In this document: positions 1-6,889 of the stretch, in pieces
Layout: each line of letters begins with the position of its first letter
Position numbering within the stretch: the first letter of the stretch is position 1
Origin: CAYYHA01 sp964471535
GTDB taxonomy: Bacteria; Myxococcota; Myxococcia; SLRQ01
Assembly (NCBI GenBank): GCA_964471535.1
Contig: CAYYHA010000131.1
Span: 1-10,937, forward strand
DNA length: 10,937 nucleotides
Reading direction: 5' to 3'
The notes under the pieces: model-generated
The model's database searches: none
The model's input: the letters and a program-made list of their open reading frames with translations, nothing else
Told to the model about the DNA's origin: nothing
Position numbers and translations under genes: made by a program

Positions 1-1
1 C

Positions 2-973
2 CTCTCCTTCGGTGAGCCGGTGGAGGCGGCCGAGGCGCCGGAGGCCCCGGGAGGGGAGGCGCAAGCGGCTGCTTCCGAGCCGGGGGCCGGCGCGGCCGCG
101 GCGACCGGGGCCGCAGCGGGCACGGGCGCATCGAAGCGCGGCGCACCGAGGACCTCGGCGAAGGTCGCTGCGAAGACGGGCGCTGCAGGGGCGCCGCGCA
201 GGACGCCCGGCGGTGCCGCGGGCGGCGCTGCGCGGGCCGGTGCGGCAAAGGCGGCCGGGGAGGCAAAGCAGGCCGGGCCGGCGGGGAAGGCAGCTGCGGC
301 GAAGGGGCCCGACTCGGCTGCGGACGCGGGCGGGGAGGGGCCCCCCGACTGGGAGGCGGAGCGCCGTCGCCTGGAGAAGACCCTGGCCACCTGGCAGCGC
401 AGCGACCACTTCACGGTGATGGGGCTCAAGCGCCAGTGCACCGGCGCCGAGGTGAAGCTCGCCTATGCGGGCCTGGTCCGCCGGTACCATCCCGACCGCG
501 CGGTGGGGGCGCCGGAGGCGGTCAAGACCCTGCTCCGGGAGCTCTTCGAGCGGGTCAACGAGGCCAACGCGGTGCTCTCCGACGACGCGAAGCGGCGCGC
601 CTACATCAACGAGCTCGCGGCGGCGGAGCTGGCCCGGGAAAGAGCGCGCTCCGATCCCCTCGCCGAGGTGCGCGAGCTGTTGGAACAGAAGCGCTTCGAG
701 CAGGCGGGGATGAAGCTGGACGAGCTTCTGGCCCAGAACCCAGGCCTGGCGCCCGCCTGGGCCTGGCGCGCCTACGTGAAGGTGCGCCGCGCCAAGGATC
801 GCAACGCCGTGAAGCGGGAGGCGGTGGAACTCGTCAACCGCGCCCTGAAGATGGACCCGCGCTGCGCCGAGTGCTTCGTGGCGGCGGGCCGCATCGCCGA
901 ACTCTTCGGGGACAAGCAGAACGCGCTGCGCTACCTGAAGAAGGCGAAGGCGCTGTCCGAGGTGGCGTCGTAG
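2..973 (+). CDS. J-domain (DnaJ-like) protein with C-terminal TPR-like region, 5' end missing
   Basis: The reading frame is open to the left edge (it reads LSFGEP before the first GTG at 20), so the true start and any N-terminal domain lie outside the window. Numbered from GTG 20, residues 1 to about 110 are a low-complexity linker of Ala, Gly, Pro and Lys. Residues about 120-195 look like a J-domain, with the diagnostic HPD tripeptide at 157-159 (context RRYHPDR) and a helix ending NEANAVLSDDAKRRAY. This is the surface by which J-proteins stimulate the ATPase of DnaK/Hsp70. Residues about 210-317 are helical and TPR-like (LLEQKRFEQAG, AECFVAAGRIAELFG, ALRYLKKAKAL). Known from related lineages: such proteins often carry a further regulatory domain at the N-terminus, which cannot be seen here. 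The client is unknown. The gene is convergent with yhbY, 51 nt away. The J-domain call is firm; the overall role is not. Confidence 0.85.
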   Translation, partial: LSFGEPVEAAEAPEAPGGEAQAAASEPGAGAAAATGAAAGTGASKRGAPRTSAKVAAKTGAAGAPRRTPGGAAGGAARAGAAKAAGEAKQAGPAGKAAAAKGPDSAADAGGEGPPDWEAERRRLEKTLATWQRSDHFTVMGLKRQCTGAEVKLAYAGLVRRYHPDRAVGAPEAVKTLLRELFERVNEANAVLSDDAKRRAYINELAAAELARERARSDPLAEVRELLEQKRFEQAGMKLDELLAQNPGLAPAWAWRAYVKVRRAKDRNAVKREAVELVNRALKMDPRCAECFVAAGRIAELFGDKQNALRYLKKAKALSEVAS

Positions 974-1024
974 GCTGGCGGTGCCCCTGGCACGGCGCCG
1001 TCCGTCGGGGCGTCCGCCGGTGGG
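974..1024. other. Convergent intergenic spacer with small inverted repeats
   Basis: This 51-nt gap lies between the 3' ends of the J-protein gene and yhbY. It holds a small hairpin (GTGCC, CCT loop, GGCAC at 981-993) and an overlapping 10-nt palindrome (ACGGCGCCGT at 992-1001). Either could contribute to bidirectional termination, but there is no T-tract on either strand, so I do not call a terminator. Confidence 0.3.
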
Positions 1025-1339
1025 CTACTCTGCCGCTGGCGCTGCGGCGGGCAGGCGGATCCGCGGGCGTTCGGGGTGGCGCCGGTAGAGGAGCACCGTC
1101 CGCCCGAGCACCTGCACCAGGTGCGCCCCGCTTCGCTCGGCGAGCTGGCGGGCGAGCTGTTTGCGCGAGCCGTCGGCGTTGTCGCCGATCTTCACCTTGA
1201 TGAGCTCGTGGGTGGCGAGCGCCGCGTCCACCGCGGCGCTCACCTCGGCGCTGACGCCGCCCTGTCCCACCTGCACCACTGGGGCGAGGTGGTGACCCAG
1301 GGCCCGCAGGTGGCGCCGCTGCTTGCCGGTGAGCGCCAC
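1025..1339 (-). CDS. yhbY: YhbY, CRM-domain RNA-binding protein (50S assembly factor)
   Basis: This is a 104-residue protein made of a single CRM (CRS1-YhbY) domain; E. coli YhbY is of similar length. The family signature is clear: LTGKQRRHLRALGHHLAPVV at residues 3-22, then QVGQGGVS carrying the GxxG RNA-binding loop, HELIKVKIGDN in the middle, and VLGRTVLLYRRHP near the end. Known for the family: it binds pre-50S particles and is linked to large-subunit assembly. The start is GTG at 1337-1339. Its ribosome-binding site would lie inside the end of the upstream gene (AAGGGGA, about 9 nt before the GTG), and the upstream stop codon is only 2 nt away, so translation is probably coupled to that gene. 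The last residues after RIRLP are an Ala/Pro-rich tail. The gene sits third in the run hflX - small membrane protein - yhbY. Confidence 0.95.
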   Translation of the reverse strand: MALTGKQRRHLRALGHHLAPVVQVGQGGVSAEVSAAVDAALATHELIKVKIGDNADGSRKQLARQLAERSGAHLVQVLGRTVLLYRRHPERPRIRLPAAAPAAE

Positions 1340-1341
1340 CC

Positions 1342-1662
1342 TCAGGTCCCCTTCAGGCGGTAGTGGAGGAGGTTCTCCATCATGCCGGTGACCACGACCC
1401 CGTCCTCACGCATCTCCTCGAGGAGCACCGCGACGGTGTGGGCATCGAGATCGAGCCGCTCGGCCAGCTCCGCTGCGGTGATCCACCCGATGTTCTGGCG
1501 CATCTGCCGGATGATCTCCCCCTTCAGGCGCGCCTTCTCCACGCCGTCCATCTCCGGGTTGCGCCAGGCGGCGACCACCGCGGCGCCGAGGAGCACCAGC
1601 ACCAGGATCCCCAGCACCGGGAAGACGATGTGGCCGTACTCTTCGAGGAAGCCGAAATCCAC
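1342..1662 (-). CDS. Small membrane-anchored protein with a winged-helix-like cytoplasmic domain, function unknown
   Basis: I do not recognise this 106-residue protein as a named family. Residues about 12-33 form one strongly hydrophobic helix (FPVLGILVLVLLGAAVVAAW). Residues about 43-105 are soluble and read like a small winged helix: a first helix (LKGEIIRQMRQN), a helix-turn-helix-like pair (ITAAELAERLDLDAHTVAVL, 61-80), then a short wing (DGVVVTGMMENLLHYRLKG). The expected topology is a short N-terminus outside and the domain in the cytoplasm. The start is GTG 1660-1662, the only start codon in this frame close to the hflX stop; no convincing Shine-Dalgarno precedes it, so translation may depend on ribosomes finishing hflX, 20 nt upstream. 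Its stop lies 2 nt before the yhbY start. The frame stays open far upstream on the antisense side of hflX, but that part is shadow. The context suggests a ribosome- or RNA-related role, or transcriptional control at the membrane. Both are inference. Confidence 0.8.
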   Translation of the reverse strand: MDFGFLEEYGHIVFPVLGILVLVLLGAAVVAAWRNPEMDGVEKARLKGEIIRQMRQNIGWITAAELAERLDLDAHTVAVLLEEMREDGVVVTGMMENLLHYRLKGT

Positions 1663-1682
1663 GGCGGGGAAGTGTCCACGGT

Positions 1683-3356
1683 TCAGGCGAGATCCGCAAG
1701 CGCGCGCTGGACCCGCGGGGTCTGTCCCTCCCGGAAGAGCAGCGCCCCGGCGCGGCGCAGGAGCGCTTCGAAGCCCGTGCGCGCGACGGCGCTGATTGCC
1801 ACGCCGTCGTGGCACTCCGCGAGGCGCTCCGCCGTCCGTCCTGGGGCGGCGTCCGCCTTGTTGAAAACGAGCAGCCGGGGCTTTCGCAGCAAGGAGAGCT
1901 GCTCGAGGATGCCCTCGACCGCGTCGATCTGTTCCTCGCAGTCGGGGTCGCTCGCATCCACCACGTGGAAGAGCAGATCGGCGTCGTCGAGTTCCTCGAG
2001 GGTGGCGCGGAAGGCGGCCATGAGGTCGCGGGGCAGGTCGCGGATGAAGCCCACCGTGTCGGTGACGAGCACCTCCCGCTCGTTGGGGAAGCGAAGCCGC
2101 CGGCTCGCGGTGTCGAGGGTGGCGAAGAGCTTGTCCTCGGCGATCACCGCGCTCTGGGTCAGGGCGTTGAGCAGCGTGCTCTTGCCGGCGTTGGTGTAGC
2201 CGACGATGGAGATGGTGGGCAGGCCGTGGCGGTTGCGCCGGCGTCGCCGCGTTTGCCGCTGCCGGGCGGTGCGCGCGAGCAGGGTCTCGAGCCGGGCGAT
2301 GCGGTCGCGGACGCGGCGGCGATCGACCTCCAGCTTCGTCTCGCCGGGGCCCCGGCCGCCGATGCCGCCGGTGAGGCGGGAGAGGGAGTCGTCCCGCGCC
2401 TGCAGGCGGGCCAGGGTGTACTTGAGCTGGGCGAGTTCCACCTGCACCTTGCCCTCGTTGCTCTTCGCGTGCTGCGCGAAGATGTCGAGGATGAGCTGAG
2501 TGCGATCGAGGATCTTCACGCTGGTCAGCTCGGCGATGGCCCGTGCCTGCGAGGGGGCGAGGTCCTGATCGAAGATGATCACGTCGACCAGGCGCTGCAT
2601 CGCCGTCAGATTGAGCTCGGCCACCTTCCCGCGACCGATGAGATACTTCGGATCGGGACGGCGGCGTCTCTGCAGCACCGCGTCCACGACCTCCACCCCC
2701 GCGGTGCGCGCCAGCTCCCGCAGCTCCGCAAGGCGGCGCTCGGCGGGGCGGCGAGGGCCCGTGCCCAGCCCCACGAGGAGCGCCCGCTCTCGGCCGTCCA
2801 CGCGGCGCAGGCGCCGGAGCCGCTCGCCGAACTCCTCCTCGAGGGCGCGCAGGTGGGCGAGCACCGGCCAGTCGAGACTTGCGTGCACGTCGCGGCGCGA
2901 CTCGATGCGCCAGGGGGCGCTCCCGTCGCCGTCGTAGGGGAGCAGGTGGCCCCAGGTGATGCGCCCTGGCAGCCCGTCGTCCCGGGCGACGACGGCGGCG
3001 ACCAGATCGAGTCGCAGCAGCGCGAGGTCGGTGAGATCGTCGCGGTCCACCGTTTCGTCGCGCAGGTGCGTGTGCACGAGCCGGAGGCCGCGCAGGCGCA
3101 CCTGTCCGGCACGGGCGCGCCCCACGTCCGGAAGCTCGATCTGGTGGGCGTTGCCCACGATGACGTGGCTCACCGAGCCACGCCGGTCGATGAGCACGCC
3201 CACCTGTCGCCCCGTTTCCCGGGAGAGTTCGCTCAAGTGTCGCGCCAGCTCCGGGCTGACGATCTGGTCGGGAGGGACCTGGCGCCGGTAGGTCGCACGC
3301 AGGCGCTTGAGCTGGTTTGGCTTGAGTCCGAAGGTGTGGCCGTAGACGTCTTTGAT
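1683..3356 (-). CDS. hflX: HflX-family ribosome-associated GTPase with N-terminal extension; no canonical start codon
   Basis: HflX binds the 50S subunit and in several bacteria splits stalled or hibernating 70S ribosomes using GTP. Visible signatures, numbered from the proposed start: the glycine-rich HflX loop GGIGGRGPGETKLEVDRR, the substrate-like KYLIGRGKVAEL, P-loop GYTNAGKST at 386-394, DTVGF (G3), NKAD (G4) and SAVARTG (G5). A further ~190 residues precede the core domain that begins near RALLVGLGTG. The first in-frame ATG/GTG/TTG is TTG 3236, but homologous-looking sequence continues upstream for 40 codons (IKDVYGHTFGLKPNQLKRLR and onward). At 3354-3356 an ATC codon follows a perfect GGAGG by 8 nt, so I propose an AUC start giving 557 residues; TTG would give 517. 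The extension contains HTH at 95-97 in a JAMM-like setting. The gene is first in the run with the small membrane protein and yhbY, and divergent from proB. Confidence 0.93.
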   Translation of the reverse strand: MKDVYGHTFGLKPNQLKRLRATYRRQVPPDQIVSPELARHLSELSRETGRQVGVLIDRRGSVSHVIVGNAHQIELPDVGRARAGQVRLRGLRLVHTHLRDETVDRDDLTDLALLRLDLVAAVVARDDGLPGRITWGHLLPYDGDGSAPWRIESRRDVHASLDWPVLAHLRALEEEFGERLRRLRRVDGRERALLVGLGTGPRRPAERRLAELRELARTAGVEVVDAVLQRRRRPDPKYLIGRGKVAELNLTAMQRLVDVIIFDQDLAPSQARAIAELTSVKILDRTQLILDIFAQHAKSNEGKVQVELAQLKYTLARLQARDDSLSRLTGGIGGRGPGETKLEVDRRRVRDRIARLETLLARTARQRQTRRRRRNRHGLPTISIVGYTNAGKSTLLNALTQSAVIAEDKLFATLDTASRRLRFPNEREVLVTDTVGFIRDLPRDLMAAFRATLEELDDADLLFHVVDASDPDCEEQIDAVEGILEQLSLLRKPRLLVFNKADAAPGRTAERLAECHDGVAISAVARTGFEALLRRAGALLFREGQTPRVQRALADLA

Positions 3357-3454
3357 GCTGCTGACCTCCGCTGGGGGCCGGGCCCCGGTGCCCGAAGGCC
3401 CCGGCGCCGGAAGAAGATAACCACGGACCGGGGCCTGTGCTATCCCGGGGCGCC
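3357..3454. promoter_or_regulatory. Divergent hflX / proB promoter region
   Basis: These 98 nt separate the proposed hflX start from the preferred proB start. On the minus strand a GGAGG lies 8 nt before the proposed hflX AUC, and a TTATCT about 60 nt upstream could be its -10. On the plus strand TGCTAT (3438-3443) is a possible -10 for proB. No good -35 is visible for either, so both promoter assignments are tentative. Confidence 0.4.
3438..3443 (+). promoter_or_regulatory. Possible -10 element of proB, very close to the start codon
   Basis: TGCTAT lies 11 nt before GTG 3455. A transcript begun about 7 nt downstream would have a leader of only about 4 nt. It also overlaps the alternative GTG at 3437, which argues for 3455 as the start. 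The -35 region (around GAAGAT/AGATAA) is weak. Confidence 0.35.
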
Positions 3455-4555
3455 GTGAAGCGCGTGGTGGTCAAGGTGGGCTCGGGGGTCCTCGCGGAAG
3501 GCGGCACCTTCGACGGGCGGGTCCTGGGGCGCCTCGCCGGCGAGATGGCCGCGGCCCGTGCGCGGCACGTGCAGGTGATCCTGGTCAGCTCCGGGGCGGT
3601 CGCGCTGGGCGTGGAGGCGCTCGGCCTCAAGCGGCGGCCCGGCGATCTCGTAGGCCTGCAGGCTGCCGCCGCGGTGGGCCAGGCGCGCCTGGTGGATCGG
3701 TGGTCGCGCGCCTTCGCCCGCCGGGGAGTGCGCGTGGCCCAGGTGCTGCTCACCCACGCCGATCTCGACCACCGCGGCCGGTACCTCAACGCGCGCCACA
3801 CCCTGGCGCGCCTGCTCCGCCTCGGGGTGCTCCCCATCGTCAACGAGAACGACTCGGTGGCCGTCGAGGAGATTCGGCTGGGGGACAACGACCTCCTCGC
3901 CTCGGTCGTGACGGGGCTGGTGGGCGCGGACCTCTTGGTCCTGCTCACCGACGTCGACGGCCTCTACGACGCCGATCCGGCGGCGCATCCAGGCGCGCGG
4001 CGCCTGGAACGTGTGTCCCCGGACGACCCACGTCTCGACGCGTTCGCCGGGGGCAGCCGGAGCGGGCTGGGCACCGGGGGGATGGCCACGAAGGTGCAGG
4101 CGGCGCGGCGGGCCTCGGCGCTGGGCGTGCCCACGGTGATCGCGGCGGGCCGGGCGCCGGGCGTCCTCGAGGCGGCGCTCTCCGGCCGTCCCGAGGGCAC
4201 ACTGATCGAGGCGGCGCCAGAGGCACGCCTGAGCGCCCGCAAGAGCTGGCTCGCGCACGCGACCAAGCCCCGGGGGCGCATCGAGGTGGATGCGGGGGCG
4301 CGCGCCGCCATCGTGGAGCGCGGCAAGAGCCTGTTGCCCCCCGGCATCCTCGCGGTGGAGGGCACCTTCCGCGAGGGGGATGCGGTGGAGATCGCCGAGG
4401 GCGGCGAGGTCTTCGCCATCGGCCTCTCCGTCTACGACGCCAAGAGCGTGCGGCGGCTCATCGGGGCCCGCACCCGGGAGATCGAGGCCCGCCTGGGCTA
4501 CCGCCTCCTCGACGAGGTGGTGCATCGCGACGACCTCGTCGTGCTCCGGCGCTGA
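3455..4555 (+). CDS. proB: Glutamate 5-kinase with C-terminal PUA domain
   Basis: ProB phosphorylates L-glutamate with ATP to gamma-glutamyl phosphate, the first and usually feedback-controlled step of proline synthesis in the cytoplasm. From GTG 3455 the protein has 366 residues, the usual size. Family marks in order: VVVKVGSGVL at the N-terminus (nucleotide/phosphate loop), VSSGAVALGVEALGL, PIVNENDSVAVEEIRLGDND (glutamate site), LLVLLTDVDGLYDADP (ending at 175), GTGGMATKVQAA, then a PUA domain from about residue 267 to the end. In ProB the PUA domain influences feedback inhibition and oligomer state. A second GTG at 3437 would add six residues (MLSRGA), but it overlaps the likely -10, and the conserved reading begins at VKRVVVKVG. 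proA follows after 78 nt. The gene looks intact. Confidence 0.97.
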   Translation: MKRVVVKVGSGVLAEGGTFDGRVLGRLAGEMAAARARHVQVILVSSGAVALGVEALGLKRRPGDLVGLQAAAAVGQARLVDRWSRAFARRGVRVAQVLLTHADLDHRGRYLNARHTLARLLRLGVLPIVNENDSVAVEEIRLGDNDLLASVVTGLVGADLLVLLTDVDGLYDADPAAHPGARRLERVSPDDPRLDAFAGGSRSGLGTGGMATKVQAARRASALGVPTVIAAGRAPGVLEAALSGRPEGTLIEAAPEARLSARKSWLAHATKPRGRIEVDAGARAAIVERGKSLLPPGILAVEGTFREGDAVEIAEGGEVFAIGLSVYDAKSVRRLIGARTREIEARLGYRLLDEVVHRDDLVVLRR

Positions 4556-4597
4556 GCGTCGCTCCGAGCCGCCGCCCCCGGTGGGCCCGAGAGGGCG

Positions 4598-4626
4598 TCG
4601 ACGCGGCGCCCCGGGCGATCTATGTA
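4598..4626 (+). promoter_or_regulatory. Candidate proA promoter, predicted leaderless
   Basis: In the 78-nt proB-proA gap, TCGACG (4598-4603, similar to TTGACA) is followed by a 17-nt spacer and TATGTA (4621-4626, similar to TATAAT). The proA ATG begins 7 nt after this -10, where transcription would normally start, and no Shine-Dalgarno is evident. This would let proA be transcribed apart from proB as a leaderless message. It is read from motif and spacing only. Confidence 0.45.
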
Positions 4627-4633
4627 GGGCGCG

Positions 4634-5911
4634 ATGGATCTCGACGAAGCGCTGGAACGGTCGGTGCGGGCGCAGATCGCGGAGGCGAAGGCTGCGGCCC
4701 GGCGCCTTCGCGCCGCGTCGACCGAGGAGAAGGATGCGGCGCTGCGGGCGATGGCCCGGGCCCTCGAAGCGGGGCGTGAGGCCATCCTGGCCGCGAACGC
4801 AGAGGACGTGGTGGCGGCCGAGGCGAAGGGGACCCGCGGCGCCCTCCTCGACCGCCTGCGCCTCGACGAGGCGCGGCTGGCCGCGATGGCGGAGGGGCTG
4901 CGTCAGATCGCCGACCTCCCGGACCCGGTGGGTCGCCGCGAGGAGGCCCGCACCTTGCCGAACGGTCTCGAGGTGGCGCGGATGCGGATCCCACTGGGCG
5001 TGATCGCGATGGTGTACGAGGCGCGGCCCAACGTGACCGCGGACGCGGCGGGGCTGTGCCTGAAGAGCGGGAACGCGGCGGTGCTCCGCGGGGGCACCGA
5101 AGCGCGCCGGAGCAACGCGGCGATCGCCCGCGCGCTTCGCGCTGCGCTCACCGAGGTGGGCCTGCCCAAGGCGGCGCTCACGCTGCTCGAAGAGACCGAC
5201 CGGGCGGCGATCCTCGCGGTGATCCGGCAGAGCGACCTGGTGGACTTGGCGATCCCACGGGGCGGCGAGGGGCTCATTCGCTTCGTCGTCGAGAACGCAA
5301 GGGTGCCGGTGGTGCAGCACTTCAAGGGGACCTGTCACGTCTACGTGGATGACGCTGCCGATCTGGGGAAGGCGCATCGCATCGTCATCAACGCGAAGAC
5401 GCAGCGGCCAGGGGTGTGCAACGCGATGGAGTGTCTCCTCGTCCACGAGGCCATCGCCGCCCGCTTCCTGCCCGAGGTGGGCCGGCGCCTGGCGGAGCAG
5501 GGCGTGGAGCTGCGCTGCGATGCCGGCGCCCTCGCGCACCTCGAGGGGCTCGAGGCCGCCGTGCCGGCGACGGACGACGACTGGGGTCGCGAATACCTCG
5601 ACCTCGTCTGCGCGGTGAAGGTCGTCGCCGATCTCGACGAGGCGCTCGCCCACGTGGAGCGCTATGGTTCCCACCACACCGAGGCCATCGTCACGGAGGA
5701 TCCCGAGGCGGCCGGACGGTGGTTGGCCGAGGTGGATGCGAGCTGCGTCGTCCACAACGCCTCCACCCGCTTCAACGACGGCGCCCAGCTCGGTCTCGGT
5801 GCCGAGATGGGCATCTCCACCACGAAGATGCATGCCTATGGCCCGATGGGCCTCGAGGAGCTGACCGCCCGTAAGTTCGTGGTCGTGGGTGACGGGCAGA
5901 TCCGGGACTGA
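4634..5911 (+). CDS. proA: Gamma-glutamyl phosphate reductase
   Basis: ProA reduces gamma-glutamyl phosphate with NADPH to glutamate semialdehyde, which cyclises to pyrroline-5-carboxylate; a ProC reductase, not in this window, would finish proline. The protein has 425 residues, normal for the family, from ATG 4634. It has an aldehyde-dehydrogenase-type fold. Visible marks are MRIPLGVIAMVYEARPNVTA, LKSGNAAVLRGGTEA (cofactor side), IPRGGEGLIRFVVENARVPV, the catalytic region KTQRPGVCNAMECLLVH with Cys262 as the expected nucleophile, and the C-terminal STRFNDGAQLGLGAEMGIST. All key segments are present. It follows proB in the same direction, and rsfS begins 22 nt after its stop. Confidence 0.97.
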   Translation: MDLDEALERSVRAQIAEAKAAARRLRAASTEEKDAALRAMARALEAGREAILAANAEDVVAAEAKGTRGALLDRLRLDEARLAAMAEGLRQIADLPDPVGRREEARTLPNGLEVARMRIPLGVIAMVYEARPNVTADAAGLCLKSGNAAVLRGGTEARRSNAAIARALRAALTEVGLPKAALTLLEETDRAAILAVIRQSDLVDLAIPRGGEGLIRFVVENARVPVVQHFKGTCHVYVDDAADLGKAHRIVINAKTQRPGVCNAMECLLVHEAIAARFLPEVGRRLAEQGVELRCDAGALAHLEGLEAAVPATDDDWGREYLDLVCAVKVVADLDEALAHVERYGSHHTEAIVTEDPEAAGRWLAEVDASCVVHNASTRFNDGAQLGLGAEMGISTTKMHAYGPMGLEELTARKFVVVGDGQIRD

Positions 5912-5933
5912 TACGCTGTTGGAAGAACGCTAC

Positions 5934-6389
5934 ATGTCGAAGATCGCAGAGACGCAGAATCCCAGGCACGACGCCCCCGCGTCCACCAGCCCCGCCACCG
6001 ACTCCCCCGCCGAGGCTCCGGCTCGCGAGATCGAGGCCAGGGCCCTCCGCGCTGCCGAGGCCGGCCTCGACAAGAAGGCCAGCCACCCCGTGGTCATCGA
6101 CGTACGGGGCATGAGCAGCTACGCCGACTACTTCGTCCTCCTCTCCGGCGCCAGCGACCGGCAGGTGCTCGCCATCGCCGATGCGGTGACCGAGGCGCTG
6201 CGGGAGGCGGGCCATCGGCCCATCGGTGTCGAGGGCACCGACGGAGGGCAATGGGTGCTCATCGACTACGGCGACGTGCTCGTCCACGTCTTCCACGAGG
6301 AGGCGCGGGCCTTCTACGACCTCGATGGCCTCTGGGCCGACGCCCGCCGGGTGGAGGTGCCTGGCGCGCCTCCCCCGCCCCCGTTCTAG
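5934..6389 (+). CDS. rsfS: Ribosomal silencing factor RsfS with N-terminal Pro/Ala-rich extension
   Basis: RsfS binds protein uL14 on the 50S subunit and blocks joining with 30S, lowering translation under starvation. The 151-residue product has the family core from about residue 32: EIEARALRAAEAGLDKKASH, VVIDVRGMSSYADYFVLLSG, RQVLAIADAVTEAL, then WVLIDYGDVLVHVFHEEARA and FYDLDGLWADA. Typical RsfS proteins are about 105-120 residues; here about 30 Ser/Pro/Ala/Thr-rich residues precede the core and a short poly-Pro tail (PPPPPF) ends it. The start is ATG 5934, preceded by GGAAG at 8 nt; an earlier in-frame GTG at 5889 lies inside proA and is unlikely. In many bacteria nadD lies directly upstream of rsfS, but here proA takes that place. 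rlmH follows after 14 nt, a common pairing. Confidence 0.95.
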   Translation: MSKIAETQNPRHDAPASTSPATDSPAEAPAREIEARALRAAEAGLDKKASHPVVIDVRGMSSYADYFVLLSGASDRQVLAIADAVTEALREAGHRPIGVEGTDGGQWVLIDYGDVLVHVFHEEARAFYDLDGLWADARRVEVPGAPPPPPF

Positions 6390-6403
6390 AGGGACGGGTC
6401 CCC

Positions 6404-6859
6404 GTGAAGATCCGCCTGCTGTCGGTCGGCCGCGACAAGAGCGGTCTCTTCGCGCCCGCGGTCGAACTCTACGCCGAGCGCATCCGCCGCCACTTGCCCT
6501 TCGAGCTCCTGGAACTGCCCCCCTCGCGCCACCGCAGTCCGGAGCGGGCGAGGGCCGAGGAGGGCGAGCGCATCCTCGCAGCGACGGAGGGGCGCCGCCG
6601 GGTGGCCCTCGACGAGCGGGGAAGGGCCCTCGGCAGCGTCGACTTCGCGCGGCGCCTCGAGCGTTGGATGCTCGAGCGCCAGGACGTCGACTTCATCGTG
6701 GGCGGAGACGAGGGTCTCGACCCGCGGGTGCGGGAGGCGGCCGACGCGGTCCTCTCCCTCGGGCCGATGACGCTGCCCCACCGCCTGGCCCGGGTGGTGG
6801 TGGCCGAGCAGATTTACCGCGCCTTGAGCATCCTCGCGGGGACGCCGTACCACAAGTAG
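6404..6859 (+). CDS. rlmH: 23S rRNA pseudouridine-1915 N3-methyltransferase (RlmH)
   Basis: RlmH is a SPOUT-fold methyltransferase that uses S-adenosylmethionine to methylate pseudouridine 1915 in helix 69 of 23S rRNA, acting on assembled 70S ribosomes. The product has 151 residues (about 155 in E. coli) from GTG 6404: it begins VKIRLLSVGRDK, has the GGDEG loop at residues 100-104, and the C-terminal knot segment LSLGPMTLPHRLARVVVAEQ followed by IYRALSI and the typical ending PYHK. A longer frame starting at 6251 is only rsfS read in another frame. A purine-rich GAGGG about 10 nt upstream can serve as ribosome-binding site. It is last of the proB-proA-rsfS-rlmH series and convergent with comF, 30 nt away, with no obvious terminator between them. 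Confidence 0.97.
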   Translation: MKIRLLSVGRDKSGLFAPAVELYAERIRRHLPFELLELPPSRHRSPERARAEEGERILAATEGRRRVALDERGRALGSVDFARRLERWMLERQDVDFIVGGDEGLDPRVREAADAVLSLGPMTLPHRLARVVVAEQIYRALSILAGTPYHK

Positions 6860-6889
6860 GGAGCCGCTGGCCTGGGGGGCGAAGGCGTC

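Noticed and set aside
1342..3948. An 868-codon minus-strand frame that includes the small winged-helix protein at its end
   Set aside because: Only the last 106 residues look like protein; the rest is hflX and antisense proB in another frame, rich in Arg/Pro/Ala.
3440..5833. A 797-codon open frame on the minus strand opposite proB and proA
   Set aside because: It is antisense to two well-recognised genes. In GC-rich DNA stops are rare in the antisense frame, and the product shows no family motif and a biased His/Arg/Gly composition.
5889..5933. GTG 5889 as the start of rsfS
   Set aside because: It lies within the end of proA, adds 15 unconserved residues and lacks a ribosome-binding site; ATG 5934 has GGAAG at a good distance.
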